Shown here: one piece after another, positions 24,488 through 35,200 of the stretch
Position numbering within the stretch: the stretch's first letter is position 1
Layout of the letters: each line of letters opens with the position of its first letter
NCBI GenBank assembly: GCA_938040325.1
Contig: CALHXW010000178.1
Span: 1-64,000 of the forward strand
Origin: an uncultured bacterium
GTDB lineage: Bacteria; Myxococcota_A; UBA9042; PHBI01
Direction: 5' to 3'
DNA: 64,000 bases
The notes under the pieces: generated by a model
What the model was told of the DNA's origin: nothing
Seen by the model: the letters and a program-made list of their open reading frames with translations, nothing else
The model's database searches: none
Translations under genes and position numbers: made by a program

Positions 24488-24835
24488 TCAGCGCTTGCCC
24501 GAGATCATTCCGTTGTCGAAGTTGCGGCGCAAGATGGTTGTCACCCGCTTGACTGACCACGGCGTTCCACGGCAGTCGAGCTCGTCAGTAGCAAGCTTCT
24601 CAGCGATCTTCTTGAGGCTGAGCCTCTTTTCCGAGAGCTCGCGAATCTGGGCGATGACCTCAAGCTCCGCCTCGACAGGCACGAGCTTGGCCTCGTCGCC
24701 CTCGCCTTCGCGCGCGTAGCCGTAGGGCGGGTCCAGAGGTGTTTCGGTAGCGCTGCCGCCACCCTGGTTTGCGCGCGCTGCGGCCTTCTTTGCCGCGCGG
24801 GCGGCGAGGGACTTCTTGCGTTTGCTGCTAGCCAC
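24488..24835 (-). CDS. Orphan Recombinase-domain protein (no resolvase catalytic domain)
   Basis: The 115-residue protein has a GTG start preceded by GGAGG. A Lys/Ala-rich basic tail (about 1-25) is followed by a segment resembling the Recombinase DNA-binding domain of large serine recombinases: PPYGYAREG, then LSLKKIAEKLATDEL, RGTPWSVKRVTTILRR. The N-terminal resolvase domain with its catalytic Ser is absent, and no remnant of it is visible next door. It could be a truncated recombinase or a domesticated DNA-binding protein; the intact ORF and ribosome binding site favour the latter. Confidence 0.7.
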   Translation of the reverse strand: MASSKRKKSLAARAAKKAAARANQGGGSATETPLDPPYGYAREGEGDEAKLVPVEAELEVIAQIRELSEKRLSLKKIAEKLATDELDCRGTPWSVKRVTTILRRNFDNGMISGKR

Positions 24836-24942
24836 GGTGTGCCTCCAAGGTTAGGTCGGTCCTGCGTGTAGCAGCCGCTTGGCCGGTCCGGCAACGCTAT
24901 TCACTCACGTGCGACGCGTCTTCACGCCGTAGAGCACCGCCA

Positions 24943-24976
24943 GAGCACCGATCAGGTTCATCGCATCCGAATTGGT
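24943..24976 (+). repeat. Dispersed intergenic repeat, copy 2
   Basis: The copy reads AGAGCACCGATCAGGTTCAT then CGCATCCGAATTGG. It shares AGAGCACCGA, CAGGTT and ATCGCA with copy 1 (11748), and its reverse complement shares CAATTCGGAT and CCTGATCGGTGCT with copy 3 (47896). Confidence 0.6.
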
Positions 24977-25224
24977 GCGGACGTGCGTTGGCCACCAAGG
25001 CGCGACGAGGGAGTTTATCGGGATAAGTGACCGAGGAACAACGACGGTGGCTGACGTAAGTCCGCAGCAAGGCGGTGCTGCTAGCAGCGCGGCGAGCAAC
25101 GTTGCTGCTCGGTGTCCCGCTACTGCTCACTTAGTTGTCGATGTGTAGAGAAACGCATCAACCGTTGCGGTGACCCGCCACCCGAATACCCCACGACGCA
25201 ACGACCTGCAGAGCGCACCTAGAC

Positions 25225-25240
25225 TGGCACGGTGCTTGCT
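25225..25240 (+). promoter_or_regulatory. Sigma-54 (-24/-12) promoter
   Basis: TGGCACGGTGCTTGCT matches the RpoN consensus TGGCACG-N4-TTGC(A/T) at every fixed position, with GG and GC ten bases apart. It points towards the DUF2293 gene (start 25520), leaving a leader of about 270 bases. An NtrC-family activator is encoded 1 kb further downstream on the other strand. Confidence 0.75.
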
Positions 25241-25519
25241 AGCTCTAGTCGCAACGGTTGGCACGATCCGGAGCAATTGCCGAGGGTCTCCCGCGCCATC
25301 GCCGGTCGCCTTGTGCGACCCCAGCGTTTCGATTCCCGTTCATCGGTCGACACGCTGACGCCGGCCGTGAGGCGGTTCCCTGCTGTCTCACGGCCTCACT
25401 TCCCCCTCCTCTCCAACGGCGCTCTGCGTTGCGCAATGCAGCGTGCCGCCCGGAGCAGCTACGCTCGGTTTTGAGTGGCCGCTGCGCATGCTTCGTGCGA
25501 GATAGGTCGAGGACCATCA

Positions 25520-26401
25520 ATGAGGGTCTCGGCGATGAAGAAAAAAGAGAAGGTTGTCCGGCCACTCGGCAAGCGTGGACGTCTGGTTCGCGAGGACGGA
25601 GGGCCGCCCGAGGAAGTGCCCAAGGGATGGGAGCTGCTAGCGCCAGGGGACGCCGCGCTCACGCGACGCGTAAAAGCAGCGGGTGACTACTGGGCCGTCA
25701 AGGTCCGAAAGGGCGGGCGCGAGCTATCACGCGGCATCTGGGCGCCCAGCAAGCACATCGCGACGGCACGACGAGGCGTCGAGGCGATGCGTGCCGACCC
25801 GTCGTATGAAAAGAAGCTCGCTGCTGGCCGGGCGCGACGGGCCAAAGACCAGCAAGCCTACGTGCGTGAATTTACCCGCCACGTTCGACACTTTCTGAGC
25901 TTCCACGCGCGCCACAGTGACCTTGAGGCACGGATGGCCACCGCGATTGCCACCCATGCAACACCTGTGGGAAGCGGCACCGTCGCGCGGACGTCGCGCA
26001 TCCCGGTGGCTGAGCGAGCCGAGGCAGCGGTGATCGCTTGGATGAGACACCAAACGACCGCTTATGACCGCATGAGCATCCCGCGGGTGAAGGGCCAGCG
26101 ACGCCAGGTGCGACGGCGCCTCGCCGCACGCTCGCGTGAGCTCCTGGCGACCTATCGCTCCGATGAGGCCATCGACGGCGAGTGCCCGCTGTCGGCTGCG
26201 CTTCGGTCCGCCGACAAGAGCCCTGCCCAACCAGCGGCCAAGAGCGAAGTCCTGGCAGCAACACCGTCCAAGCGGACCCGCGTAGCGCCCCGCCCGTCTC
26301 GGTCGCCGGCCAAGGCCACAGCGCCGCAGTCTACAGAGGACGTTCTCGCCGAGCGCGAGCGCCGTCAGGCTGCACTCAGGGCGAAGTTTAAGCGGCGATA
26401 G
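25520..26401 (+). CDS. DUF2293-domain protein
   Basis: The product is about 293 residues. The middle (about 150-215) carries the DUF2293 signature: THATPVGSGTVARTSRI, then AVIAWMRHQTTAYDRM and an Arg-rich RRQVRRRLAARSRELL. The N-terminus is basic and contains a short WELLxPGDAALTRRVKAAGDYW region; the C-terminus is a low-complexity Ser/Ala/Lys/Arg tail. No signal peptide is seen, so it is cytoplasmic and probably nucleic-acid-associated given its charge. ATG 25520 follows GAGG at a good distance; ATG 25535 is possible. DUF2293 has no established biochemical role that I know. A sigma-54 promoter lies upstream. Confidence 0.75.
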   Translation: MRVSAMKKKEKVVRPLGKRGRLVREDGGPPEEVPKGWELLAPGDAALTRRVKAAGDYWAVKVRKGGRELSRGIWAPSKHIATARRGVEAMRADPSYEKKLAAGRARRAKDQQAYVREFTRHVRHFLSFHARHSDLEARMATAIATHATPVGSGTVARTSRIPVAERAEAAVIAWMRHQTTAYDRMSIPRVKGQRRQVRRRLAARSRELLATYRSDEAIDGECPLSAALRSADKSPAQPAAKSEVLAATPSKRTRVAPRPSRSPAKATAPQSTEDVLAERERRQAALRAKFKRR

Positions 26402-26408
26402 CCCTCGC

Positions 26409-27764
26409 TCAGGACTCCGCCGTGTCGCTAACGCCGTAGCGCTTGAGCTTGTCGTAGAGCGTGCGGACCCCGATACCGAGCTGCTCGGCGGCAAGGCGTC
26501 GGTTTCCGTCAACCGCGGCCAACGTTCGCAAGATGGCGTCGCGCTCCATGTCGGCGAGCGTCCCTGTCGCGCCGACAGGGTCCGCCGTGCCGCGCGCCGG
26601 CGTCGCGCTCCCAAACGACAGATCAGCGGCCGAGATGACCCCATCGGGCCCAGCGAGGATCGCTCCCCGCTCAAGCGCGTTGCGTAGCTCGCGTATGTTC
26701 CCCTCCCATGGCGCCGAGCCAATGAAGCGTGCGGCATCCGGGCTCAGCGATAGCCTCGGCCGCGAGAGATCGCCTGCGACACGGACAAGGAGGTGCTCAG
26801 CGAGCGGGAGCAGATCGTGATGTCGCTCTCTCAGTGCGGGCAGCCGAACGGGAAAGACCGCCAGTCGGTGAAAGAGATCTCCCCGGAACGTGCCCTCAGA
26901 CACCATGGCGTTGAGGTCTCGATTTGTCGCGCCGACCCAGCGCACATCGACCGTGATGGTCTGGTGACCGCCAACGCGCTCGAACGCGCGCTCTTCCAAC
27001 ACCCGCAGGAGCTTTGCTTGCGCGTCCGACGACAGCTCGCCCACCTCGTCGAGAAAGAAGGTGCCGCCGTCGGCAAGCTCAATGCGGCCACGACGCCGCG
27101 TGTGCGCGCCGGTGAACGCCCCCTTCTCATGACCAAAGAGCTCGCTCATCAGGAGTGTCTCGGAGAGCGCCGCACAGTTGATGGCCACAAAGGGCTTGGC
27201 GGCGCGGTCGGACCAGCGGTGCAGCGCACGCGCGGCGACTTCCTTGCCGGTCCCGCTCTCTCCGAGCAGCAAGACTGTCGCCGAGGTAGCGGCGACCTTC
27301 TTCAGTGCGGCGACGACCGGCTTCATGAGCGGGTCGCCATAAGTGAGCGGTGGCGGATCGCCGGCCTGTCGCGTAGCCCGATCCTCGGCCACCAGCAAAC
27401 GCTTGCGCTCGGCTGCACGCTCAATCACGAGCCGTAGCTCATCGAGGCTGCCCACAGGCTTCTGGAGGTAGTCGCTCGCGCCGAGCTTCATGGCATCGAC
27501 AGCCATCTCAACGGTGCCATGAGCGGTCAGCACGACGACCTGCAGCTCAGGCTGCTCGTCACGAATCGCCCGCAGCAGCGACATCCCGTCGAGACCTGGC
27601 ATTGTGATGTCGGTCAGCAGCACGTCGTAGGTCGACCGCCGTAGCTTCACGAGTGCGTCGTCACCACGCGCTGCCGAGTCCACTTGGTGGTCGGCCAGCT
27701 CTAGGGCCTCGACCAGGAACTCGCGAATTCCGACCTCATCTTCTGCGACCAGCACGCGTGCCAT
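26409..27764 (-). CDS. NtrC-family sigma-54-dependent response regulator
   Basis: The 451-residue regulator has a receiver domain (1-120; AEDE, phospho-acceptor Asp in LLTDITMPG, Lys in YLQKP), an AAA+ domain with Walker A GESGTGKE, the sigma-54 contact loop GAFTGA, Walker [11 protein letters not shown] and the sensor-II Arg region. A Fis-type helix-turn-helix forms the C-terminus ([24 protein letters not shown]). It activates sigma-54 promoters after phosphorylation by its partner kinase, whose gene ends 12 bases upstream. GGAGA supports the start. The promoter at 25225 is an obvious candidate target, though unproven. Confidence 0.95.
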   Translation of the reverse strand: MARVLVAEDEVGIREFLVEALELADHQVDSAARGDDALVKLRRSTYDVLLTDITMPGLDGMSLLRAIRDEQPELQVVVLTAHGTVEMAVDAMKLGASDYLQKPVGSLDELRLVIERAAERKRLLVAEDRATRQAGDPPPLTYGDPLMKPVVAALKKVAATSATVLLLGESGTGKEVAARALHRWSDRAAKPFVAINCAALSETLLMSELFGHEKGAFTGAHTRRRGRIELADGGTFFLDEVGELSSDAQAKLLRVLEERAFERVGGHQTITVDVRWVGATNRDLNAMVSEGTFRGDLFHRLAVFPVRLPALRERHHDLLPLAEHLLVRVAGDLSRPRLSLSPDAARFIGSAPWEGNIRELRNALERGAILAGPDGVISAADLSFGSATPARGTADPVGATGTLADMERDAILRTLAAVDGNRRLAAEQLGIGVRTLYDKLKRYGVSDTAES

Positions 27765-27776
27765 GATGTTGTCTCC

Positions 27777-29078
27777 TTAGTCGAGGACGTGGCGCGGCAG
27801 ACGAAGCACAACGACTGCGCCCCCAGCTGCGTGATTCGTGGCGGTGAGGGTTCCGCCATGAGCTTCTGCGATCTGTCGAGACACCGCCAGGCCGAGCCCT
27901 GTGCCCCGAGTCTTGGTGGTGGTGAACGGCTCGAAGAGACGCTCGATGTCACCTTGAAAACCGGGCCCTTGATCGCGGACCGACACCTCCAGGGCGCCGG
28001 CTCGCTCGACGACTTGGACCTGGATACTGCCTGGCTGCGGTGACACATCGACGGCGTTGACAAGCAGGTTTGTGACCGCCTCCTCGACGCGATCGGGGTC
28101 GAATGTCCAGAGCGGAGGTGCCTTTTCGGCATCAACCACAATCGCCGTCGACGAGGTTTGCAGGCGGACCCGCTCGATGATCGCCACGGGGTCAGCGCTC
28201 TTCAGCTCGATCCGCCCCGAGCGAATGAACGTCAACAAGCTGTTGGTGAGCTGCTCAAGGCGCGTTGCTTCACCCACGACCCGCTCGACCTTGGCGTGCG
28301 CACGCTCATCGTCTCGAAAGCGCTCCGCGAGGAGCTGTAGGTTGCCCTTGAGTGACGCGAGCGGGTTGCGCATCTCGTGCGCCATGACCGCGGCCATCTC
28401 ACCGAGCGACTCGAGCTGACGCTTGTCCGCGAGCCGCGCCTGCAGGGCCACACGTCTGTTCCAAAGTGAACGCACCAGCAAGCCACCGAGCAAGCACACC
28501 AGCGCGCCGATCAGGCTCACGACGAGGGTCCGCGTAGCGTGTCCACCCACCGAGCCCGCGAGCTTGGGCTCGAGCTCCACAACGATGGCGGGACCACCGC
28601 CACGCCCGCCGCGTCGACCCCGACGCCCACGGCGTGCCCGCGGCGGTAAGTTCAGCCGGACAATGCCGTCAACGACCGTGAGTCGGTTGCGCCGTCGCGG
28701 CGAAGGTGGACTGTCACCAAGGCCGAAGCCCGTCGCCTCGATGGGGGTGCCCGCAACGTGCGCCAGCGAGCCGTCGGGACCGCGGATCGCAACGTAGCGA
28801 AGTCCATCGTCGGCGAACGACGCAAGGACCGTCGCCGCTGGCGTCGCGTCGTCCGCGAGCGTGCTCACCTCACGCTGCGCGGCGATACCAACCTGCTGCG
28901 CTTCGGCACGCATAAGAGCATCGCTCGCGTCACGCGCCGCGTCGTAGCTCAGCCACGACGTGAGCGCCAACGCCAGAGCAACGACCACCGCCAGTGACAA
29001 AATGACGTTGCCGGTCCACGCGGTGGAGCGCGCCGCGGCCGGAGCGTCAGGTCGTTGGTGTGGGAGTTGGTGAGTCAC
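27777..29078 (-). CDS. Membrane sensor histidine kinase, partner of the NtrC-type regulator
   Basis: This 433-residue kinase has two membrane segments (about 25-45 and 184-205) around a periplasmic sensor of roughly 140 residues. The sensor contains an unusual Arg/Gly-rich stretch, RARRGRRGRRGGRGGGP. The kinase core has HisKA MAHEMRNPLASLKGN, N box NLLVNAVDVS, G1 DQGPGF and G2 GTGLGLA, as in ZraS/AtoS-type sensors. The start is a GTG with a poor ribosome binding site. It is transcribed ahead of the response regulator with a 12-base gap, a standard two-component operon. The signal is unknown. Confidence 0.92.
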   Translation of the reverse strand: MTHQLPHQRPDAPAAARSTAWTGNVILSLAVVVALALALTSWLSYDAARDASDALMRAEAQQVGIAAQREVSTLADDATPAATVLASFADDGLRYVAIRGPDGSLAHVAGTPIEATGFGLGDSPPSPRRRNRLTVVDGIVRLNLPPRARRGRRGRRGGRGGGPAIVVELEPKLAGSVGGHATRTLVVSLIGALVCLLGGLLVRSLWNRRVALQARLADKRQLESLGEMAAVMAHEMRNPLASLKGNLQLLAERFRDDERAHAKVERVVGEATRLEQLTNSLLTFIRSGRIELKSADPVAIIERVRLQTSSTAIVVDAEKAPPLWTFDPDRVEEAVTNLLVNAVDVSPQPGSIQVQVVERAGALEVSVRDQGPGFQGDIERLFEPFTTTKTRGTGLGLAVSRQIAEAHGGTLTATNHAAGGAVVVLRLPRHVLD

Positions 29079-29252
29079 AGAGAGCGACGTAACAAGATTC
29101 GTGCCATGCCGACAAGGCCGCTAAACACGCAATGGACATGCGCGGACGCCGGCGAATCGGCAGATCTCGCAGCCCCCTGTGTCTCATCCTGCCGACGAGC
29201 CGCACGGACCTGCGGACGTCCTGCCGAACGTGGGACGCCCTGCTGGACCTGC

Positions 29253-32200
29253 TTACTCAGCAAGCTCCCGACGCCGACGCGTCCGCGCAAGCGCGAGGAA
29301 GGTGCCGATGCCCACGAGCCACAAGAGCCCCTCACTCGGCGCGCCAAACGCTCCTGCGGTGCAGTCACCACCGCGGAAGAAGACCGCGTCACGGAGTCCA
29401 CACCGCTCACAGCTGTCGCCGCCACAGTCGATGCCTTCTTCATTGCCGTTCTGGATGCCGTCAAAGCAGGTCGGACCTGCCAGACAGTCTGCGCAGCTGC
29501 CGCCGCAGTCGACCCCTTCCTCATCGCCGTTCTGCACACCGTCGGTGCAGGTCGGAACACCGCATGCGGGACAGTCACCGCCGCAGTCGAGGCCCGTCTC
29601 GTTGCCATTGAAGACGCCGTCGTTGCACCGGGGCACACCACAGGTACCAGCCTCACGGCAGTAGCCGCTGAGGCAGTCGTCATCGTCGCCGCAGACCGCG
29701 CCGATCGCGCAGCCACTGCACGTCGGGCCGCCGCAGTCGACACCTGTCTCAGCGCCATTCTGCACCCCGTCATCACACGAAACGCACGCAGGACAAACGT
29801 CGCCGCCGCAGTCGAGCCCCTCTTCGTCTCCATTGAGCACACCATCGTCACAGGCAGCCGCAGCACACGTGCCGCCGCTGCAGACCGCGCTCACGCAGTC
29901 GTCGTGCGAGCCGCAGCCACTTCCGGCAGCACACGCACCGCACAGCGAACCACCGCAGTCCACATCAGACTCTTGGCCGTTCAACACGCCGTCGATGCAC
30001 GTCGGACACGGGCCACACGTCGGGCCGCCGCAGTCGACGCCGGTCTCATCACCATTGCTGAGACCATCGGTGCAGCTAGGGGCGAAGCGACAGGTCGCGG
30101 TGTCGCCGTCGCAGTAGCCGGTCGTGCAGTCAGCATCGAGCACGCAGCCGCTTCCGATGTTGCACGGCAAGCAGTCAGGTCCGCCGCAGTCGACGCCGGT
30201 CTCTGAACCGCTCTGAACGCCGTCGTCACAGCGAGCCGGCTCGCTACACGCGCCGTCCACGCAGAGTCCCGATGCACAGTCGGTCGCCACCGCGCAGCCC
30301 GCGCCGTTCCCGCACGGCTCGCAGCCGAGGCCACCGCAGTCAACCCCGCTCTCGCCAGCATCCTGCACGCCATTGCCGCAGAGCGGGCTGACGTCGCAAC
30401 CGCTCACACCGCACGCGCCACTGCCGCAGTCGAGGTCCATCGTGCACGGGTCGCCAATGGAGCATGCGGCGCAGGAGAGCCCGCCGCAGTCGACCCCACT
30501 CTCGTCACCATCGAGCTGGCCGTTGCTGCACGTCGCGAGTGGCGCACACGTGTCGAGCGCCGCGTCGCAGACCAGTGAGGCACAGTCGCCTCCCGCGGTG
30601 CATCCGACGCCGACACCGCAGGCCGGACACTCTGGGCCACCGCAGTCGATCCCGGTCTCATAGCCATTGGCGACACCGTCGACACAGCTGCTGCCAACGC
30701 ACTGTCCGAGAGGCCCGCAGGTCGCAGTCGAACAGTCGCCGTCGTCGACGCAGACCGCCCCAACCGGACATGGCGCACAGTCCGCGCCGCCACAGTCGAT
30801 CCCGGTCTCATCACCGGTGAGCTGGCCGTCGCCGCAACCGCTTGGTGAGCACGTCCCGGCGGTGCAGACCACCGAGTCGCAGTCACCCGCCGTCGTGCAC
30901 GCAGAGCCGACCGGACATGGCATGCAGCCACCGCCGCAGTCCGCGCCCGTCTCGAGGCCGTTGAGGACCCCGTCGTTGCAGCTGGGCTGGACACACGCAG
31001 CGGGGTCGGCCCCCTCACCGGCACAGTAGCCAGCGACGCAGTCGCTGTCCTCGGTGCAGCCTGCGCCGTCGTCGCAGGGCGAGCAGGCATCCCCACCACA
31101 GTCAATGTCGGTCTCAGTGCCGTCTCGGACCCCGTTGTCACACGTCTCAGCCACACAGCTGCCTTGGTCACACGCGCCGGACGCGCAGTCAGCAGGCGCC
31201 GCGCAGGGATCACCAGCTGGACACGGATCGCAGCCGGCACCGCCACAGTCAATGCCGGTCTCGCTGCCGTTCTGAACACCATCGCCACAGCTTGCAACGG
31301 TGCATGTGTCGTCGTCACCGCAGACGCCCGAGGCACAGTCGACCTCGCGTTCACACGACTCCCCGTCGGCACAGGGTGGGCAGTCGCCCCCACAGTCCAC
31401 GCCGGTCTCGTTGCCGTTTTGGGTGCCATCGTCGCAGCTGGCCTCGGTGCAGACACCGGCCGGGCTGCACACGCCGCTGGCGCACAAGTCGTCGTCATCG
31501 CAGGCCACCGCTGGCGGGCAACCGGGACACGCGCCACCACAGGTCGACGTGCAGTCGGGGCAGTCGGGGCAGTCGGGCCCGCCGCAGTCAGCACCAACCT
31601 CGGCGCCATTCAACACGCCGTCGCTGCACGTCGGCGCAGCGCAAACGCCGCCCACCAGGCAGACGCCGCTAGCGCAGTCCGCGGACGCGCCGCAGGTTTC
31701 CGTATCAGGGCACGCAGGGCACGCATCGCCCCCACAGTCGACGCCGGACTCTGAGCCGTTTTGGACACCGTCGAGGCACTCCGCAGGCGGGGCGCAAACT
31801 CCCGACTCGCAGGGCGTGGTCGCGCAGTCACCAGGCGTGTCGCAAGCCGCGCCTGGTTCGCAGGCCGGGCAGTCGGCGCCGCCGCAGTCCACGTCGGTCT
31901 CCGAGCCATTCGTGATGCCATCAGCACAGCTCGCGGGCACGCACATGCTGCTCTCGCACACAGCCCCCGCACAGTCTGTGTCGAGCGTGCAGGCGGCGCC
32001 ATTGGCGCAATCAGGGCAGTCTGGCCCGCCGCAGTCCACGTCGGTCTCCGCGCCATTCATGACGCCGTCCGAGCACGACGGCTCACTGCAGGCACCAGCG
32101 ACGCAGAGCCCGGTCTCACAGTCATCGGCCACAGTGCACGCTTCGCCCACGTCGCAGGGCGGGCAGGACGAACCAGCGTCCGCGCCGCCGCAGTCGACGC

Positions 32201-35200
32201 CCGTCTCCGACCCGTTCTGAACAAGGTCGGTACAGCTCGGCTCGCTGCACTGACTCGAGACGCCATCGCATACTTGGCTGGCGCAGTCGGCAGCGTCGGC
32301 GCAGGCTGCGCCGACGGGGCAGTCTGGGCAGTCGCCGCCGCAGTCCACGTCGGACTCGCCGGCGTTGACGATGCCGTCCACACAGTGGTCGTCGACACAG
32401 ACGCCGGCCTCGCACACGCCCGAGACACAGTCGCTCGGCAGAGCGCAGGACGAACCCGTCGGACAGCCTGGACAGTCAGGGCCACCACAGTCGATGCCCG
32501 TCTCTTGGCCGTTTTGGGTGCCGCTGAGGCACGACGGACCAACGCAGGTGCCCGCATCGCAGATCGCGGTCTCGCAGTCGTCAGCGTCCACACACGGGCT
32601 GCTAGGCGGACAGGGGTCACAGGTCGAACCTGCGCTGACGCCGCCGCAGTCAACACCTGTCTCCAGGCCGTTGGCCACCCCATCACCACAGGTCGGCTCG
32701 GCGCAGGTGTTCGTTGTCGCGTCGCAGACCGCTGACGCACAGTCACTCGCAGCGGTGCATGCCCCGCCGGTTGGGCAGTCGGGACAGCCCGACCCGCTAC
32801 CGCCGCAGTCCACGTCGGTCTCGACTCCGTTCTGGACGCCGTCTACGCAGGTCGGCTCAGCGCAAGCGTCGTTGACGCACACGCCCGATCCGCAGTCGCT
32901 TGGATCGGTGCAGCTGCCACCGACAGGGCAGTCCGGGCAGTCCGGACCACCACAATCCACGTCGGTCTCCGCGCCGTTCTGCACGGTGTCGACGCAGGTC
33001 GGCGCGGCGCAAACGTCAGCTGTGCAAACACCAGAGCCACAGTCGGTTGGCTCAACACACGCGCCGCCATCTGGGCAGTCCGGACAGTCGATGCCGCCGC
33101 AGTCCACGTCCGTCTCCGTGCCGTTGAGGACGCCGTCGGTGCACTGGGCAGACGCGCAGGTCCCGCTGGGCCCGTCGCACACACTGCTGGTGCAGTCGGA
33201 TGCCACCGTGCAGTCCGCGCCGTTGTCGCAGTCAGGACAGCCTGAGCCGTCGACGTCACCGCCGCAGTCAACGTCCGTCTCGCTTCCGTTCGTGACCCCA
33301 TCGTCGCAGGTTGGCACCGCACAGGTTCCATCGGCTGCGCAGACGTCCGAAGCGCAGTCCGAGGCCAACGCGCACGCGCCGCCGTCGGGACAGTCGGGGC
33401 AGCTTCCGCCGCAGTCCACGTCCGTCTCGGTTCCGTTTTGCACGCCGTCGTCACAGGTTGGCACCGCGCATGTGTTCGCGACCGGGTCGCAGACGCCGGA
33501 GCCGCAGTCGCCAGCGGCCGTGCAGTCGCCGCCGTCCGGACAGGCCGGACAGTCAGGACCGCCGCAGTCCACATCGGTCTCGCTGCCGTTGTCGACCATG
33601 TCGATGCAGGTCGGTACGGCGCAGGTGTCGCTGGCCGGGTCGCAGACCCCGGAGCCGCAGTCGCCAGCGACCGTGCAGTCGCCGCCGTCAGGGCACGCAG
33701 GGCAGTCGGGCCCGCCGCAGTCCACGTCCGTCTCGCCGCCGTTCTGAACGGTATCGATGCACGTAGGCACCGCGCAGATCGCAGCGTCACAGACCATCGA
33801 CCCGCAGTCGGTCGCGGCGGCGCAGTCGGCCCCGTCGGGACAGGCAGGGCAGTCAGGGCCCCCGCAGTCGACGTCGGTCTCACTACCGTTCTGAACGCTA
33901 TCCATGCAGGTCGGCGCTGCGCAAGCACCCGCGTCGCAGACGCCCGATCCGCAGTCACCTGCGCCGCTGCAAGCGGCCCCATCGGGGCAGTCCGGACAGT
34001 CGGGACCGCCACAGTCCACGTCTGTTTCGTCACCGTTCAGCACGGTGTCAACGCAGCTCGGCACCGCACAGCTGCCAGCATCGCAGACGCCCGAGCCGCA
34101 GTCTGCGGCCGCCGTGCACGCACCGCCGTCGGGACACGCCGGGCAGTCCGGACCGCCACAGTCGACGTCGGTCTCGCTGCCGTTGAGCACGGTGTCCATG
34201 CAGGTGGGGGCAGCGCACGTGCCTGCGGCCAGGTCGCACACACCAGAGCCACAGTCGGCAGCGGCCGTGCAATCGCCACCGTCGGGGCAGGCAGGACACT
34301 CGGCACCGCCGCAGTCCACGTCCGTCTCGCCGCCATTTTGCACCGTGTCCATGCAGGTCGGCGTCGAACAGGTGTTCGTTGTGGGATCGCAGACTCCCGA
34401 TCCGCAGTCGGCCGCGGCGCTGCACGCACCGCCATCCGGGCAGGCAGGACAGTCCGGTCCGCCGCAGTCCACGTCCGTCTCGCCGCCGTTTTGCACAGTA
34501 TCCATGCAGGTAGGAGCGGCGCACGTGTCGGTCACGGCATCGCAAACGCCGGAGCCACAGTCGGAAGCAGCCGTGCAGTCGCCGCCGTCAGGGCAGCCTG
34601 GGCAGTCAGGCCCGCCGCAGTCGACGTCGACCTCCGCGCCGTTGAGGACCATGTCCATGCAGCTTGGCGCCGAGCAGGTCATCGCGACCGCATCGCAGAC
34701 GCCTGAGGCGCAGTCGGCCGCGCCGGAGCAGCTCGCCGAGTCGGCGCATGGCGGGCAGGAACCGCCGCAGTCGATGTCCGTTTCGTCTCCGTTTTGGATG
34801 CCGTCAGCACAGCCGCCTGCGACCTCAAGGTCACAACAGATCGCCGTGCTCGTGTCGTCGTCGCTCACCGTGATGCAGACCTCCTGGGTGCCCAGGTCGG
34901 CAAGCCCCGGAGACGCCCAGGTCACCGCACCCGACGCGCCCACCGTCAGACCGGTCGGGCCCGAGGTGAGCGCAAAGGTCAAGACGTCCTCGGTGCCTGG
35001 GTCGGTCGCGGTGATCGAGGAGGCGTACGACTCGTTGGCGACACCGTCGGCCAGCGCGCAGGTCGGCGTCGGCGGGACGTTCGTGATGATGCAGGTCGCG
35101 CAGCTCGTGTCGACGCCAAGGTCATCGTCAGTCACCTGGAGACAGACCTGGGAGTTTCCGTCTTGGGCAAACACGACAGGCTGCGTGCCGGTGCCGGCCG

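Larger units (their letters stand above)
24836..25519. other. Gene-free 684-base stretch with repeat copy 2, a sigma-54 promoter and a structured leader
   Basis: No credible ORF is present. The stretch holds repeat copy 2 (24943), a near-perfect sigma-54 promoter (25225) and, downstream of it, a perfect 9-bp stem (GGCCGTGAG at 25363 with CTCACGGCC at 25387) followed by a pyrimidine tract CCCCCTCCTCTCC, which is complementary to ribosome binding sites. A second hairpin (CTGCGTT/AATGCAG) follows. See findings. Confidence 0.6.

Noticed and set aside
29390-34815. CRISPR-like periodic repeat
   Set aside because: The repeats are about 140 bases, in frame and encode conserved Cys modules; there are no unique spacers of constant size.
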